From Molanna angustata (lineage: Eukaryota; Arthropoda; Insecta; Trichoptera; Molannidae): DNA of 64,000 nt. The notes beneath the pieces are model-generated. The model made no database searches and was not told where the DNA came from. It was given only the letters and a program-made list of their open reading frames with translations. A program made the translations under genes and the position numbers. Where the stretch lies: the NCBI GenBank assembly GCA_963576475.1, contig OY754971.1:1642501-1706500 (forward strand), read 5' to 3'. Of the stretch, positions 47,800 through 59,556 are shown piece after piece. The first letter of the stretch is position 1, and every line of letters starts with the position of its first letter.

Positions 47800-48299
47800 A
47801 GGCCCAACACACTGATGGACAACACAAATTATATTTTAGCATATTGGTAATATATTTTTGGGATGAGGAAATAGATTATGATGCACTGGAGGTGTTATAA
47901 TGATAATAAAAGTAACATTTCTTACAAAATAACATCAAACGAAATTAAGTTTGTTAATATTTACTTGGTAGAATTCCATTCTGAATATTATTAAAATGAA
48001 ACACTTTGTTTGGATTCTACAATATATTTCATACTTATGCCGATAGCTATTTCGCCTTACTAGGGCATTATCAAGACCGGTCTAGGACACTTGGCTGCGG
48101 CCACTTGGCTGCGGGACACTTGGGTGCGACGGACACTTGGGTGCGACGGACACTTGGGTGCGAGCCCATTTGGTTGCGAGTCCATTTGGTCGCGACGGAC
48201 ACTTGGGTGCGAGCCCACTTGATCGCGAATATTAAAATTATTATAAAATTTTTTTTTCTGCTTAGGAATGAAGTGTTTCGTACTGATTTTTGTAATGCT

Positions 48300-48302
<3 letters not shown>

Positions 48303-48376
<74 letters not shown>
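48303..48376. repeat. TA microsatellite, left
   Basis: About 37 TA repeats between the left outer arm and the palindrome. Confidence 0.97.
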
Positions 48377-48380
<4 letters not shown>

Positions 48381-48404
48381 ATATTTGATGTTTTCACGGG
48401 TGAA

Positions 48405-49012
<608 letters not shown>

Positions 49013-49017
49013 GTCTA

Positions 49018-49985
49018 AAAGTATAAAGTAAAAACAAGTTTATTAAATGAAATTATTTTTCATACGACGAGTATGAGAATTTTTTATACACAACATGTAA
49101 AGTAATTTTTTTTATAAAAATTTGTTGTGATAAAAATGTAGGAAATTTGAAAAAGAACCTATGTAGTTAAACATCAATACATATCACGCCGTATCTCTAA
49201 TTTATGTGATCGTAAAAGTTTTTTCGTGGACGTATTAGGTAGGTATATACAATTGATTACATTTCATGATGACAAACACATATCTTTATGTAAATAGATA
49301 AAAACTTTTTTTAAGAAAAAGAAATTTAAACGGGTTTCTAAATCATGTTTGTATTATTAATCTTTTTCCTATCTCAAATCTGAAGCTACCTAATTGATTA
49401 AATAACACTATCGCATTATTGAAGATTTTTTAATTTATTTTGGAAACGACTGTCTACTAGTGGTGGTTGACTGGTAGAGATTTCCTGCGGGCAATAAGTC
49501 CGCCACGTTGTATAAAGCAATAAAAGTCTTTTATTATTATAATTATTACTGTCTACTAGTATAAACTGTAGAGAACAAAATATATGTAGGTACTTTAGTG
49601 AATAAAAATAAAACAAGTAATGCACAGAAAATAATATCTAATATTTAAAAAAAAAAAAATTACATTTTATGATTATTTAAAAAGGATTCTATCTACTTAC
49701 TTAAAAATAATAATATGTATTTGTAATAATGAAATGTAATGAATTGTATGTAATATGTACAAGAAAAAGCTATTACGATCACATAAATTAGGGATACGGT
49801 GTGATAGTATGTATGAATTGATGTTTAACTACATAAGTTCTTTTTCTAATTTACTACATTTTTGCTATCACAACAAATTTCGAAATAAATTTAATTCACT
49901 TTTCATGTAGGTATGGGTATAAAAATTCTCATATTTATAGTATGAAAAATAATTTCACTTAATAACCTTGTTTTTACTTTATACT
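49018..49985. repeat. Second inverted-repeat pair with a short LINE end between
   Basis: 49018-49215 (AGTATAAAGTAAAAACAAG...) is the reverse complement of 49780-49985 with scattered differences. Between them, 49462-49547 is a short 5'-truncated LINE 3' end (GGTGGTTGACTGGTAGAG...) flanked by ACTGTCTACTAGT at 49449-49461 and 49548-49560. A related LINE end occurs near 56105-56180. Confidence 0.8.
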
Positions 49986-52010
49986 ATTGAACTTAAGTAG
50001 GTATATATCTTTAAATTTAAAATGCCTGTATACTTGTATATCAACTACATAATATATAAAGAACATTACAAAAATCAGTACGAAACCCAAGTGTCCGTTG
50101 CGACCAAATGGACTCGCAACCAAGTGGCCTCGCACCCAAGTGTCCGTCGCACCCAAGTGTCCCGCAGCCAAGTGTCCACCGCGGCCAAGTGTCTCGCAGC
50201 CAAGTGCCCCGCACCCAAGTGTCCCGCAGCCAAGTGTCCTAGACCGGTCTTGATAATGCCCTAGTAAGGCGAAATAGCTATCGGCATAAGTATGAAATAT
50301 ATTGTAGAATCCAAACAAAGTGTTTCATTTTAATAATAATCAAACGAAATACTTGATGAAAATAATGCATGGATATTAGGAATTCAAATTAAAAATAACT
50401 TTATCAAAGGTAAATATGCAGTATTGTATCATTCACCCAACCAAAGCCATTCTACATTGCTGGACTTCTTTGAAATCTAGTGCACTTATAACACACAAAA
50501 TCGAAATAATATGTTTTACGTAGCAGGCGATTTTAACATAGACATGAAAATTAAGCACTCAAGATGCACTCAAGAAATTAAGCACTCAAGATGCTATTGT
50601 TGAATTGACCTCTACTATATATAATGCACTGGATCAAGGGAAAAAGTGTTTGGGAATATTTATTGACCTCCGAAAAGCATTTGATAGTGTATCACATACG
50701 AAACTAATAAATAAATTAAATAAAATTGGAATAACGGGAAAAGTTAAAAGCTGGGTACAAAATTATTTATTTAAAAGAAAACAATATGTCAAACTCAACA
50801 ATACATTAAGTGATTTCAAAAACGCAAACTTTGGTATACCTCAAGGTACTTTACTTGGTCCACTTTTATTTATAATTTATGTGAATGATATATTCAATCT
50901 GCCAATATCTGGTAAAATAATTTCTTATGCTGATGACACTGCCATTATACTGAAAGATAACACCTGGAAGGAATTAATTGCCTCAGCTGAATCAGATATA
51001 AGTGTTTTGAAGTCTTGGTTCGATTGTAATGTACTTTCATTGAATACAGATAAAACGTGTATTATCCCATTTGCACTAAATGATAAATACATCCCAAAAG
51101 ACCTTAATATTAAAATTCATATTGACAATTCCTGTTTCAACAACTCCATATCTTGTAACTCAGCGTGTATTAAATTATCCACTAAAAATAACATCCGATA
51201 CCTAGGCATTATTATTGAAAGCAGTATGAAATGGAAATTACATATAACTACTACTATTGAACGCCTTAAAAAGCTAATTTTTATTTTTCTGAGACTAAGA
51301 AATATACTTCAAACAAACTTGCTTAAAACAATATATTTTTCATTATTTCAATCCATCTTACAATATGGCATTATATGTTGGGGGGGAGCTTTTAAAACCA
51401 CTTTAGTGCCTTTAGAAGTTTTTCAAAGAATCATTATTAAAATTATATTAAAAAAGAGATTTGATTATCCAACTATTAATTTATTTCAAGAATTTAAAGT
51501 TTCAACTGTTGAAAATATCTACAAAAAAATCTCATTCTTCCAAATTCATAAACATATTCTTACAAATTCAAACCAATTGTCATTTTCTTTAAGCAGCAGA
51601 ATAAATTCACAAGGATGTATTACCATTCCTCTTTTACGTACAACTGCCTCACAACATTTCTATAAGTATAAAGGTACTAAGTGGTTTAATGAACTCCCTT
51701 TGAGTCTTAGACTCGAAAAAAATTATAGTATATTTAAAAATAAAATTAAAAAATTGTACTGATTTATTTATTTATTTTTTGTTATTTCATTCTTGTTTTG
51801 TGTAGCTTCATATTTTTTAGTAGATGTACAATGTTTTGGTAAATGTAACAATATTAAATAGATACTCCCCTCTTTTAACACGAGATTTTATCTCAATTAA
51901 AGAGGGTTATTATGAATTATATGATGGAAATTGTATACCTTTTTAAATTATGATTTATATGTGAACATTGTATTGTTTTTGTTAATAAATAAAAAATAAA
52001 AAAAAATTAA

Positions 52011-53682
52011 TAATATATATAGCAATAGACTACAAAGCATAATAAACAATTCAGGATTAAAACAACTTGTAAGAAAACCTACAAGAATATCCAATACATC
52101 ATCGACCATCATTGATTTAATCATATCAAGTGATTACTACTTGAATGTGAATATAGTGGATGAGACTTTAGTCACAAAGTTTGATAGTGTTCCTATAAAG
52201 AACGAAAATAGGGAGTTTATGCTTCGAGACAAGAGTCAATATAATTCACAAAAACTTTGTGAATTGTTGAAAAATGTGCCATTTAAAAATAATCTAACTA
52301 CACTTAATGAAAAGGCAGAAAATTTTGTTGAAAACTTAGAATCAACAGTGGCAAATCTTATGCCATTAAGAAAGGTTGTGTTTAAAAATACTGATGAATG
52401 GTATACGAAACAACTACAGAATCTTCGAAAACAAAGAGACAATGCATACCAATCTGCAAAAATGCAACCAACGGAAGAAAAATTCAAGAATTACAAGAAA
52501 CTGCCTAATACATACGACAAAGAAATTAAACAAAAAAAATGTTTATATTATAAACAAAAACTAAAAGCATAACAAAAGGATCCAAAGAAAATGTGGTTGA
52601 CATCGAAAGAAATTATTAAAGGGAAACCTAAGGAAGTCTTAACAAGTGTTGTGTTTCCAGATGGAACTGAAGATCGGATGGAACAGATAGCAAAAAAATT
52701 CAATAAATACTTTATCTCGAGCATAGATGATATAGCTGCAAGTGTACCAATGACGAGTGAAAATCAACAAAGTGTATCCTGTTACCAGGATGTAAATTTC
52801 AAATTCAAAAATATTGATCTATCACACTTAAAAAAGTTGCTAAACAATATGAAATCAAAAGAGTCCCAAGATGGTATAACCATAAATATAATCAAAGATT
52901 CTCTTTATTTGTTGGGTGAATCATTGGTTGCTATAATAAATGAATCATTAAACAGTGGAATATTTCCAAAAACATGGAAGACATCAATAATTACGCCTAT
53001 CCCTAAAATTGAACAGCCAAAAAAGTTTGATTAATTTTTAATTCAATTGTAATTCCCCATTTAAATTATTGTTCTAGTGTCCTTTTCCTCTGCAATGAAA
53101 CTCAAAATAGAAATTACAGATCATTCATAATATGGGAATGAGAACCATTTTAAAATGTAACAGATATACAAAAATAAACCTAATGTTAAATAAACTAAAA
53201 TTAATGACAGTAAAGCAATACATTATATACAACACATTAACTTTGATTTTCAAACTAAAAAATAATATGCTTCCAAAATATATGCAGAAAAATATATTAT
53301 TAAATGCCAATGTTTACACTTACCCTACAAGAGGATGTCAGGATTTTAGACTTCCAAAAACGAGATTAACAAGTACACAAAATTGTTTATACCATAAAGG
53401 TCTCAAAATGTATAATAGTTTGCCACCAAACATAAAAGAAACCACAAGTCTTGTCACCTTACGTAGGCTAGGTGCTGAACACATAGTTAAAAAATATTAA
53501 TGTTCTCCATACTTTTAAATGTTTTAATAATTTAGTGTCATACTCTGTACCATAATTTATTATTGTATCAAAAAAAAATTATATACTTTTTGTTCACTAG
53601 ATGTATTAATTTTGTATTTTTTACGTCTAAATAAAAGTTACTACTACTACTACTACTACTACTACTACCACTACTACTACTT
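52011..53682 (+). pseudogene. LINE with deleted RT core
   Basis: 52141-52572 and 52591-53034 are one frame broken by TAA (52570-52572): endonuclease end (RISNTSSTIIDLIIS), EWYTKQLQNLRKQRD, then SLNSGIFPKTWKTSIITPIP. At 53034 the RT core (NYRPI through the catalytic motif) is missing and the text jumps to the C-terminal part at 53132-53500 (KQYIIYNTLTLIFKLKNNML, HKGLKMYNSLPPNIKE). The 3' end carries a TAC/CTA repeat tail at 53638-53682. CR1/jockey-like. It starts right after the A-rich tail of the preceding LINE. Confidence 0.75.
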
Positions 53683-54899
53683 AGATATTGAGTCAATACA
53701 TACCTTTTCGACCCATGGTAGTTATAAAACTTTACTCCTCAATAGTGAGGAATATTTTCAAATTATAAATTCGCGAAAGCGTCTTTACCGTCAATTAATC
53801 GTATAAATCAAGACAATATTGATCAAAACAGTGCAAAATCCGCAAAATGTAAAGTAAATAAGTGAACCTCATAATGAAAAACGTCAACATAAATACAAAA
53901 TGAATTTTCAGTGTTGTCTTCTAAAAAAATAAAAACCGTACAAAAGTCTTAAATCCCATGTCTGGTGCAAATTATTGTTTTTTTTATGAAAAAAATACAT
54001 CAAATACATACCTTCATGGAGGCAGGCAGAAAAATAGAAACACTATATTTTTCACTTCGCGTCGCTTCGTTTACATTTATGCATAAACTCCTGTTCTCTT
54101 GTTATTAATGTTTTTTTGCGTAATCATTTTATTACATTACTCTTCATCCAATATGTAATTCGCATGGTTTAGCACGCTATCCGGTTTGAGATATTTGATG
54201 AATCGCTCGAGTATTTCGTTTTCTAATTAAAAGAGAATCAAAATCAGGATTTTAAAATAATTGAATTTTTATTTTTCCTCAAAATCGCCATATTTCATTA
54301 TATCTTGTAACACTGATTTTACATTTGATGTTTCAAGAGGAATCTAGAACATGAGAATCGGGTAACCAAAAATTACTTATTGAAAATTTTATTTATTTAT
54401 TTAATCATTTACGGCATATTATACATTAAATTGCCATTTACAAACATACATTTAAAACAAAATCACAGAAAAGAAAACAACAATAATAAACTCAGTAAAT
54501 AAAAATAAAAATATCCAGGCACGTAATAAGTCAATGAAAATAAAAAAAATATATTATGTGAAGCAAGCAAACACAAAAAGACCACAAATACAAAAAAAAT
54601 ATCAATCGAAATAGTGAAATGTCATAAGAAAATACACAAATTAGCGATGAAAATATCACAAATCGTTTCTTATGTAAAATAAGTAGGTATATCGTACGTT
54701 TAAATTTATGTTTAGATATCATAAAAATGTTACCCAACGAGCGTATTCATTCCGAATGTTATGGAGACGGCTGACTAACGAGTGATATTCTGTCGTGTTA
54801 TTGGTGTGATAAAAATGTGCTGTTTCTCTATTGGTTCGTCGTGGTGTAAATGCAGGACTATCTAAACTTGAAATAAAAATAAAAAAATGTTCATATGCT
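53683..54899. other. A+T-rich region without genes
   Basis: No ORF of note. At about 54388-54402 a TTTATTTATTTATTT run begins a stretch resembling a reversed LINE 3' UTR. Nothing else is identified. Confidence 0.35.
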
Positions 54900-55900
54900 A
54901 GGAAAAAAAGGCGCGGCACAAATTTTTGTAAATGCTCTTGATACCGGCCCGCCTCGGCCCCATGTCCGCGAGAGAGATCCACCGTCCTATTCGAGTAGGT
55001 TGTGGCTAAATTTCTCCGCGGAACCTACCCCGACCGTCAGCGGGATTCTGGGGAAATTTATTTTTATTTTTATTATATGGCAATTCTTTTTTTTGCACAA
55101 TGATTTGGACTTGAACTTTTTTCAAACGAAAAAAAGTCTGACAGCTACCGAGCTGATCAGCTGACTTTTTAATCAAAGACTGCCGGACACTCTCCGGCAC
55201 AAAAAAAAAACCAACTTGATAACTGAAAGAACCCTTGGGATTCCGCCAGAGAATCCCAACAGGCCCTGACACAACAGAGTTGCAACTGCCCCAAAATTGA
55301 ACACTTAAGGTACCTCCGCCACGCGGTAAATTTTTTGTAAATCTTTTGGCAGCACTTTGTAACTGTAGAGGCCTCTTCAGACTGCAGCCGAAGATAGAAG
55401 TAGCTTCTCAGGCCGTAGTGCGTCTCGTAACTTGCCATTTTTTTATTTTAAAACCTGACTTTATCTTATTACTGACTCGAGGCGCCAACGACCTGGGAAG
55501 TGTCTGCCCTAGCGCAAGCCAGGGCCCCTCTTTTGTAACCGTGTGGAGGGGAGGATTACCATAGCCTGTCGCGCCCTTGACCCAGAATTTCTCGTCTGCA
55601 ATCGCTTTTCTGTTCTCTTTTTTTCTTATGTTCTGGATCGAGGACCTATACCCGAGGACGTCACCCACCTGTAGCTTCCTGCTGGTCTACGACGGGGTGA
55701 TCTGCTGAGCGTCTCCCTCAGCAGACGGTCGAAGAGGAAAGGACCGCGTTCTTGGGGTGAGTGCCTTCAATTCTCTCTCGATCCAAGACCGAAGCTGGTC
55801 ACACTTTACATAACTAGGACGCCCTGCGTCCAGAGGACTGACGGCCCTCTCTGCGACCGCAGAGAGAGAGCTGGTGTCACTCTCATGAGCGTAGAACTTA
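54900..55900. other. GC-rich block of unknown origin
   Basis: About 1 kb far richer in G+C than its surroundings, with several GC hairpins: CTGCTGAG...CTCAGCAG (about 55699-55725), GGACGC/GCGTCC (about 55817), and CTCTCTGC/GCAGAGAG (about 55844-55865). Only short ORFs on both strands. It ends at AATAAATAAATAAATA near 55900. It could be the 3' part of a retrotransposon or a structured non-coding element. I cannot name it. Confidence 0.4.
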
Positions 55901-56699
55901 ATAAATAAATAAATAACCACAAATTCACGTATTTTTCCATTTATTCATCTATTCTTTCTCATCTCCTAAAATCCCATCCAATAAACATAGTGTCTCTGTC
56001 AGGTGTATTTTTTATTTTGTTTTTATATTTATTTTGTATTTTTGAATTATTATCATTTTTTATGTATTCTCTGGTTAATTATTCCTGTAACTGATTGAAT
56101 GTACTATGGTGGTTGACTGGTAGAAATTGCCTGCGGAAAATAAGTCCCCCACGTTATACATCACAATATAAGTTTTTAATTAATTCATTAATTATACATA
56201 ATGACCAAGTTAACAATTATTATAAAAAAATCTCAATTTAAATTTGAAAACATGTGCATACTAAAAATCCGTAAGTTTCATCTTTTTGTGGAAGGGGATA
56301 GTGTAGATCCCCTTTCTTTCGGAATCATTATAAATTCATAGATAACATTTCAATCGTGTCTTGTAACCAGTGTGACCGTTTTCCAAACTGCCGAAAATAC
56401 CGCACTTGTGGCGAAAATATACCAAATATATCACTTTTTGTAAAATGTGTGAAGTTTCTTTTTTGTGTGAAAGCAAACTTTGAAACTAAAGTTTAATAAA
56501 TAAAGTTATATACGATATTTTTTTACTAGCGATATTTTAGATTATTTACGTTCGATATTCATAGTAATAGTTTATTTTGGTGCGTGATATTGTATTTTAT
56601 TTAAAATACCCGTTTCATGTTCTGGATATGGATGTACTTATCGACACAATAACGGAGATATTATACAAATGCACAGGTAATCATTTTGGTATTTTGAAA
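55901..56699. other. A+T-rich region with a LINE 3' end
   Basis: 56100-56190 (TGGTGGTTGACTGGTAGAAATTGCCTGCGG, with AAGTCCCCCACG) matches the short LINE end at 49462-49547. The remainder is unremarkable. Confidence 0.35.
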
Positions 56700-56845
56700 T
56701 TGAAAACTAGTTGCATGTAACACATGAGATCCAACTGTCGATAGCGATAGTATGTATAGTTGAAGAATAAGTACCAAACTATAATCCTTGCTTATCTTTA
56801 CTTTAGGGACTACTTTTTTCACGGCTTTTCCAACTTTGAAGTTTT
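56700..56845. repeat. R3 fragments
   Basis: ACTAGTTGCATGTAACACAT to GTACCAAACTATAAT matches R3 near 30605-30690. An inverted R3 piece follows at about 56812-56842 (TTTTTTCACGGCTTTTCCAA). Confidence 0.7.
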
Positions 56846-57135
56846 AGCAGTATGTAGGCTCACCAATTGTGGAGGTGTGTAGGTGTGCCAGAGTGGCCAA
56901 AGTTGCCACTTGGGTTGAAAGCGTTTGCACACCAGCTGAAGCTGATATGCAAACCTGTCGGCAGGAGCCGTGACAGATAAGAGGTGGTAAGGTCGGTCTG
57001 CTGGACGTGTAGGTATAAACCTGTCTGTCCGCCTTTGGCTTCATACAACCAAACGATATCTCACCTGCTTGGTTCGAACCTGGATACCGTCTGTTCGGAG
57101 TCTCCCGACAGCTGGGCTACAGATTGATCGACCAA
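56846..57135 (-). repeat. tRNA-derived SINE (SINE-3), single copy seen
   Basis: The minus strand from about 57133 has a box A-like TGTAGCCCAGCTGTCGGG and box B GGTTCGAACC (near 57071-57081). A GC-moderate body follows to about 56850. A third tRNA type, distinct from SINE-1 and SINE-2. Only one copy is in the window, so the SINE call rests on the head. Confidence 0.5.
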
Positions 57136-57257
57136 GCAACTGCGATACCGTATACAAAAGATTATTAGATATTAAATACAACTCAGGTAGAAATAGATGA
57201 CAGATTAAAAGATGCAACAGGAAATATAACTTACTCGTTTATTGACTCTAGTTACAG

Positions 57258-57627
57258 TTGATATATACATAGGTAGTATGATCAAGATATTACCATGGTT
57301 TATGGTAGCATAGAAGCCAAACATCTATTATTTTGTTTCAACAAAATACCTTAATTCTTGGAAAACTTTCTCTTATAATGGTTTTATCAGATTAACGGGT
57401 CTTTGGGTCCTTAATGTGTTTAAACAATGCTTATATTTTGTAAATATGTCATTTCTAATAATTTTATATTCAATGCATATTCCTGGAACTTTATACTTTC
57501 TAACTTGGTAGGTGAAATGGAGGCTTCCTATTGGTAGATGGTAGAACGCGCCCCGCCGCGCGGTGGGGTAGCTCCTCCACCCCTGTCTCCAGCGGTGGAC
57601 GCGATAGCTGGTTTGAATCAGTATTAA
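57258..57627 (-). repeat. Dispersed repeat, copy 2
   Basis: Reverse complement of 4233-4612 with a few percent differences and the same GC-rich block (CCCCGCCGCGCGGTGGGG). It stands just upstream of the gypsy leader region, but the other copy has no gypsy nearby, so I treat it as independent. Confidence 0.7.
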
Positions 57628-58430
57628 ATAGCCGCTCTGCCGGGATAGACGAATATTAACTCACGCGTACGAAAGATATCTTATATGTTTTTTTTTAAAA
57701 AACGAACGTAGACCGCGAACGTTGAAGAAAAAGTCTTATCTCTGCGAGGCGTCTGCTCGATGCTCAGCATTAAATTTCATATTTGTGTTTCAGGTCCATA
57801 CATAACCAACGAGGGGTGAATTTAAGATAGCTTAAGTTACTATTAAAAATAACTTTAAAGAATAAACATAACTTAAATAATCGTATAATAGTGAATAAGT
57901 GTGTTTCAGGTCCATATAACCAACGAGGGGTGAATTTAAGATAGTTTTAAGTTATTTTCAATTAATAAAAAGTGATATTATGTAGTGTAAGTGTTTCATC
58001 TACAGACCCGTAACGAAAGCAGCGGTTGGTAAGATCTTTCTGATTTATTATTATTTGTTTTTCTTTGCTCTGAACGTTTCGTTTCGTAATTTATTTTAGC
58101 AAGATTGTCATCAATATTACACGTGCATTTCATGTATGTGATTATTCTTTTCAGCACTGTTATTCTCTGTTCCACGTGTATTTCCTGTATTTAGTTATTC
58201 TTTTCAGCGGCCGTCATCACTGGTTTTATAATTAATTTTCTTCTTAATTTTACAGCAATTTTTATTAACCGATAATTACTATTACGCGTGTATTTCTGTC
58301 AATTTAAGCATTGTTTTATTTTATACGCTCAACACGTTCTTTCGTCTCCACCATATTTAATTTTTGTATTGACTAGCCGGCATTTAAACACTTTTATCAA
58401 CGCTCTTCTTTGTTATATGCGATAACAATT
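57628..58430 (+). promoter_or_regulatory. Probable 5' LTR and leader region
   Basis: Ends GATAACAATT directly before TGGCGC, like gypsy-group LTRs that end in AATT. An AGTTA start at about 57835 would give a 596-bp LTR, but this is a guess. A 116-bp-period partial duplication (GTGTTTCAGGTCCATA at 57785 and 57901) lies at the left part. Confidence 0.4.
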
Positions 58431-58447
58431 TGGCGCTATCCAACGTG
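58431..58447 (+). promoter_or_regulatory. Candidate tRNA primer binding site
   Basis: TGGCGCTATCCAACGTG immediately follows the presumed LTR end. TGG is the complement of the tRNA CCA end and TGGCGC is common in gypsy elements. The matching tRNA was not identified. Confidence 0.5.
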
Positions 58448-58536
58448 TAGCCATTTTAAAAAACAGTAGTTTTAATCGAACCACCCTGAGGTATTGAGCG
58501 TTACTTTTCGTTTGTTTTTTTCTCGTATTAAAAAAA

Positions 58537-59556
58537 ATGTTATTTCAACTTATTTTTCGTTTATTCAAATATCTTATTTTCGGAGTAGTAGAGCGCGAAA
58601 ACGATGGCGGCGGAGGAGATAGTAGACGGGTTACTAGGGCAAGAACAAATTATAATGTTATCCACGATTTTCCAGAACCCCCAAGAAACGATAGCCCGGG
58701 AATTGAACATTTATTCCCATATTTACAACGTCGCGAACTGGAAGATACGTTCAGCGGTCTTCCAGAAGAAGACCCTGTGTTATTTATCGCGGCATGCGAA
58801 ACGTTCTTCGGCCACATGTTTTGTTCTCTTGCGTCAATGGTCGGCCGTGCGTCTCAGAGGTTGCGAGGAGAAGCCAAGCGTTGGTGGTCTCCTCATGCGC
58901 AGGGTAAATGGACATGGGATGAATTCAAAGGTTTTTTAATTGGTAGATACGGAATAGACGTTGCCCGGTCTTCGCTTATGGCTAATTATTATGGTGACCG
59001 TCAGCGTGCGGATGAGGGTGGAATCGCATTCCTTAAGCGGAAGGAAGCGGTTCATATGCGGCTCTTTGGAACGGCTCCGTCGGATGCTTCATGCTCCGAC
59101 TTAATATACCTGATGAGAGACACGTATCGCAACATTTTAGATGTCGGAGTGATTTTCGGAAATTTTACGTTCACGTCGCTTAAAGAAAAAGTAATGATGA
59201 TTGATTTCCCCCGACAAACGTTGTTTCAGCCAGTTGCCGAACGTAATCATGAAAATAGGAATACCCAACGTGACAATTCGTGCGAAATCGGTAATAACTA
59301 TAATACCTCAACGTACCGGCAGGATAATTATAATATACGTCCAAACAACCGTAATGCGAATTCGCGCCCTAATAATAATAGCCCAGTAAATAACAGAAAA
59401 CAGTTACCAAAATGTCAATTTTGCCCTGGTCGTCATTTTAATAAAGATTGCGTGGAAAGAAACGAGTTTATCGCATCGGCATCGGGAAATGCTCGCCGCC
59501 CCGACAGGAACACAAATTACGGACCTCGACCTGTCGCGGGCTCCCGAAGAAATTAA
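58537..59556 (+). CDS. gag: Gypsy gag polyprotein
   Basis: 339 codons, intact. The middle (residues about 85-215) fits the retrotransposon gag capsid region: FIAACETFFGHMF, RLRGEAKRWWSPHAQGKWTW, then DEFKGFLIGRYG. An Asn-rich linker leads to one zinc knuckle CQFCPGRHFNKDC (near residue 293), spacing C-2-C-3-H-4-C. The hydrophobic N-terminus (LFQLIFRLFKYLIFG) is unusual, and a later start is possible. The last 109 nt overlap pol and contain a G GGA AAT slip site. It forms the particle that packages the element RNA. Confidence 0.85.
   Translation: MLFQLIFRLFKYLIFGVVERENDGGGGDSRRVTRARTNYNVIHDFPEPPRNDSPGIEHLFPYLQRRELEDTFSGLPEEDPVLFIAACETFFGHMFCSLASMVGRASQRLRGEAKRWWSPHAQGKWTWDEFKGFLIGRYGIDVARSSLMANYYGDRQRADEGGIAFLKRKEAVHMRLFGTAPSDASCSDLIYLMRDTYRNILDVGVIFGNFTFTSLKEKVMMIDFPRQTLFQPVAERNHENRNTQRDNSCEIGNNYNTSTYRQDNYNIRPNNRNANSRPNNNSPVNNRKQLPKCQFCPGRHFNKDCVERNEFIASASGNARRPDRNTNYGPRPVAGSRRN

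Noticed and set aside
58604..58939. 111-codon ORF in another frame inside gag
   Set aside because: Overlaps the gag frame, which carries the recognisable capsid region and knuckle. Shadow.
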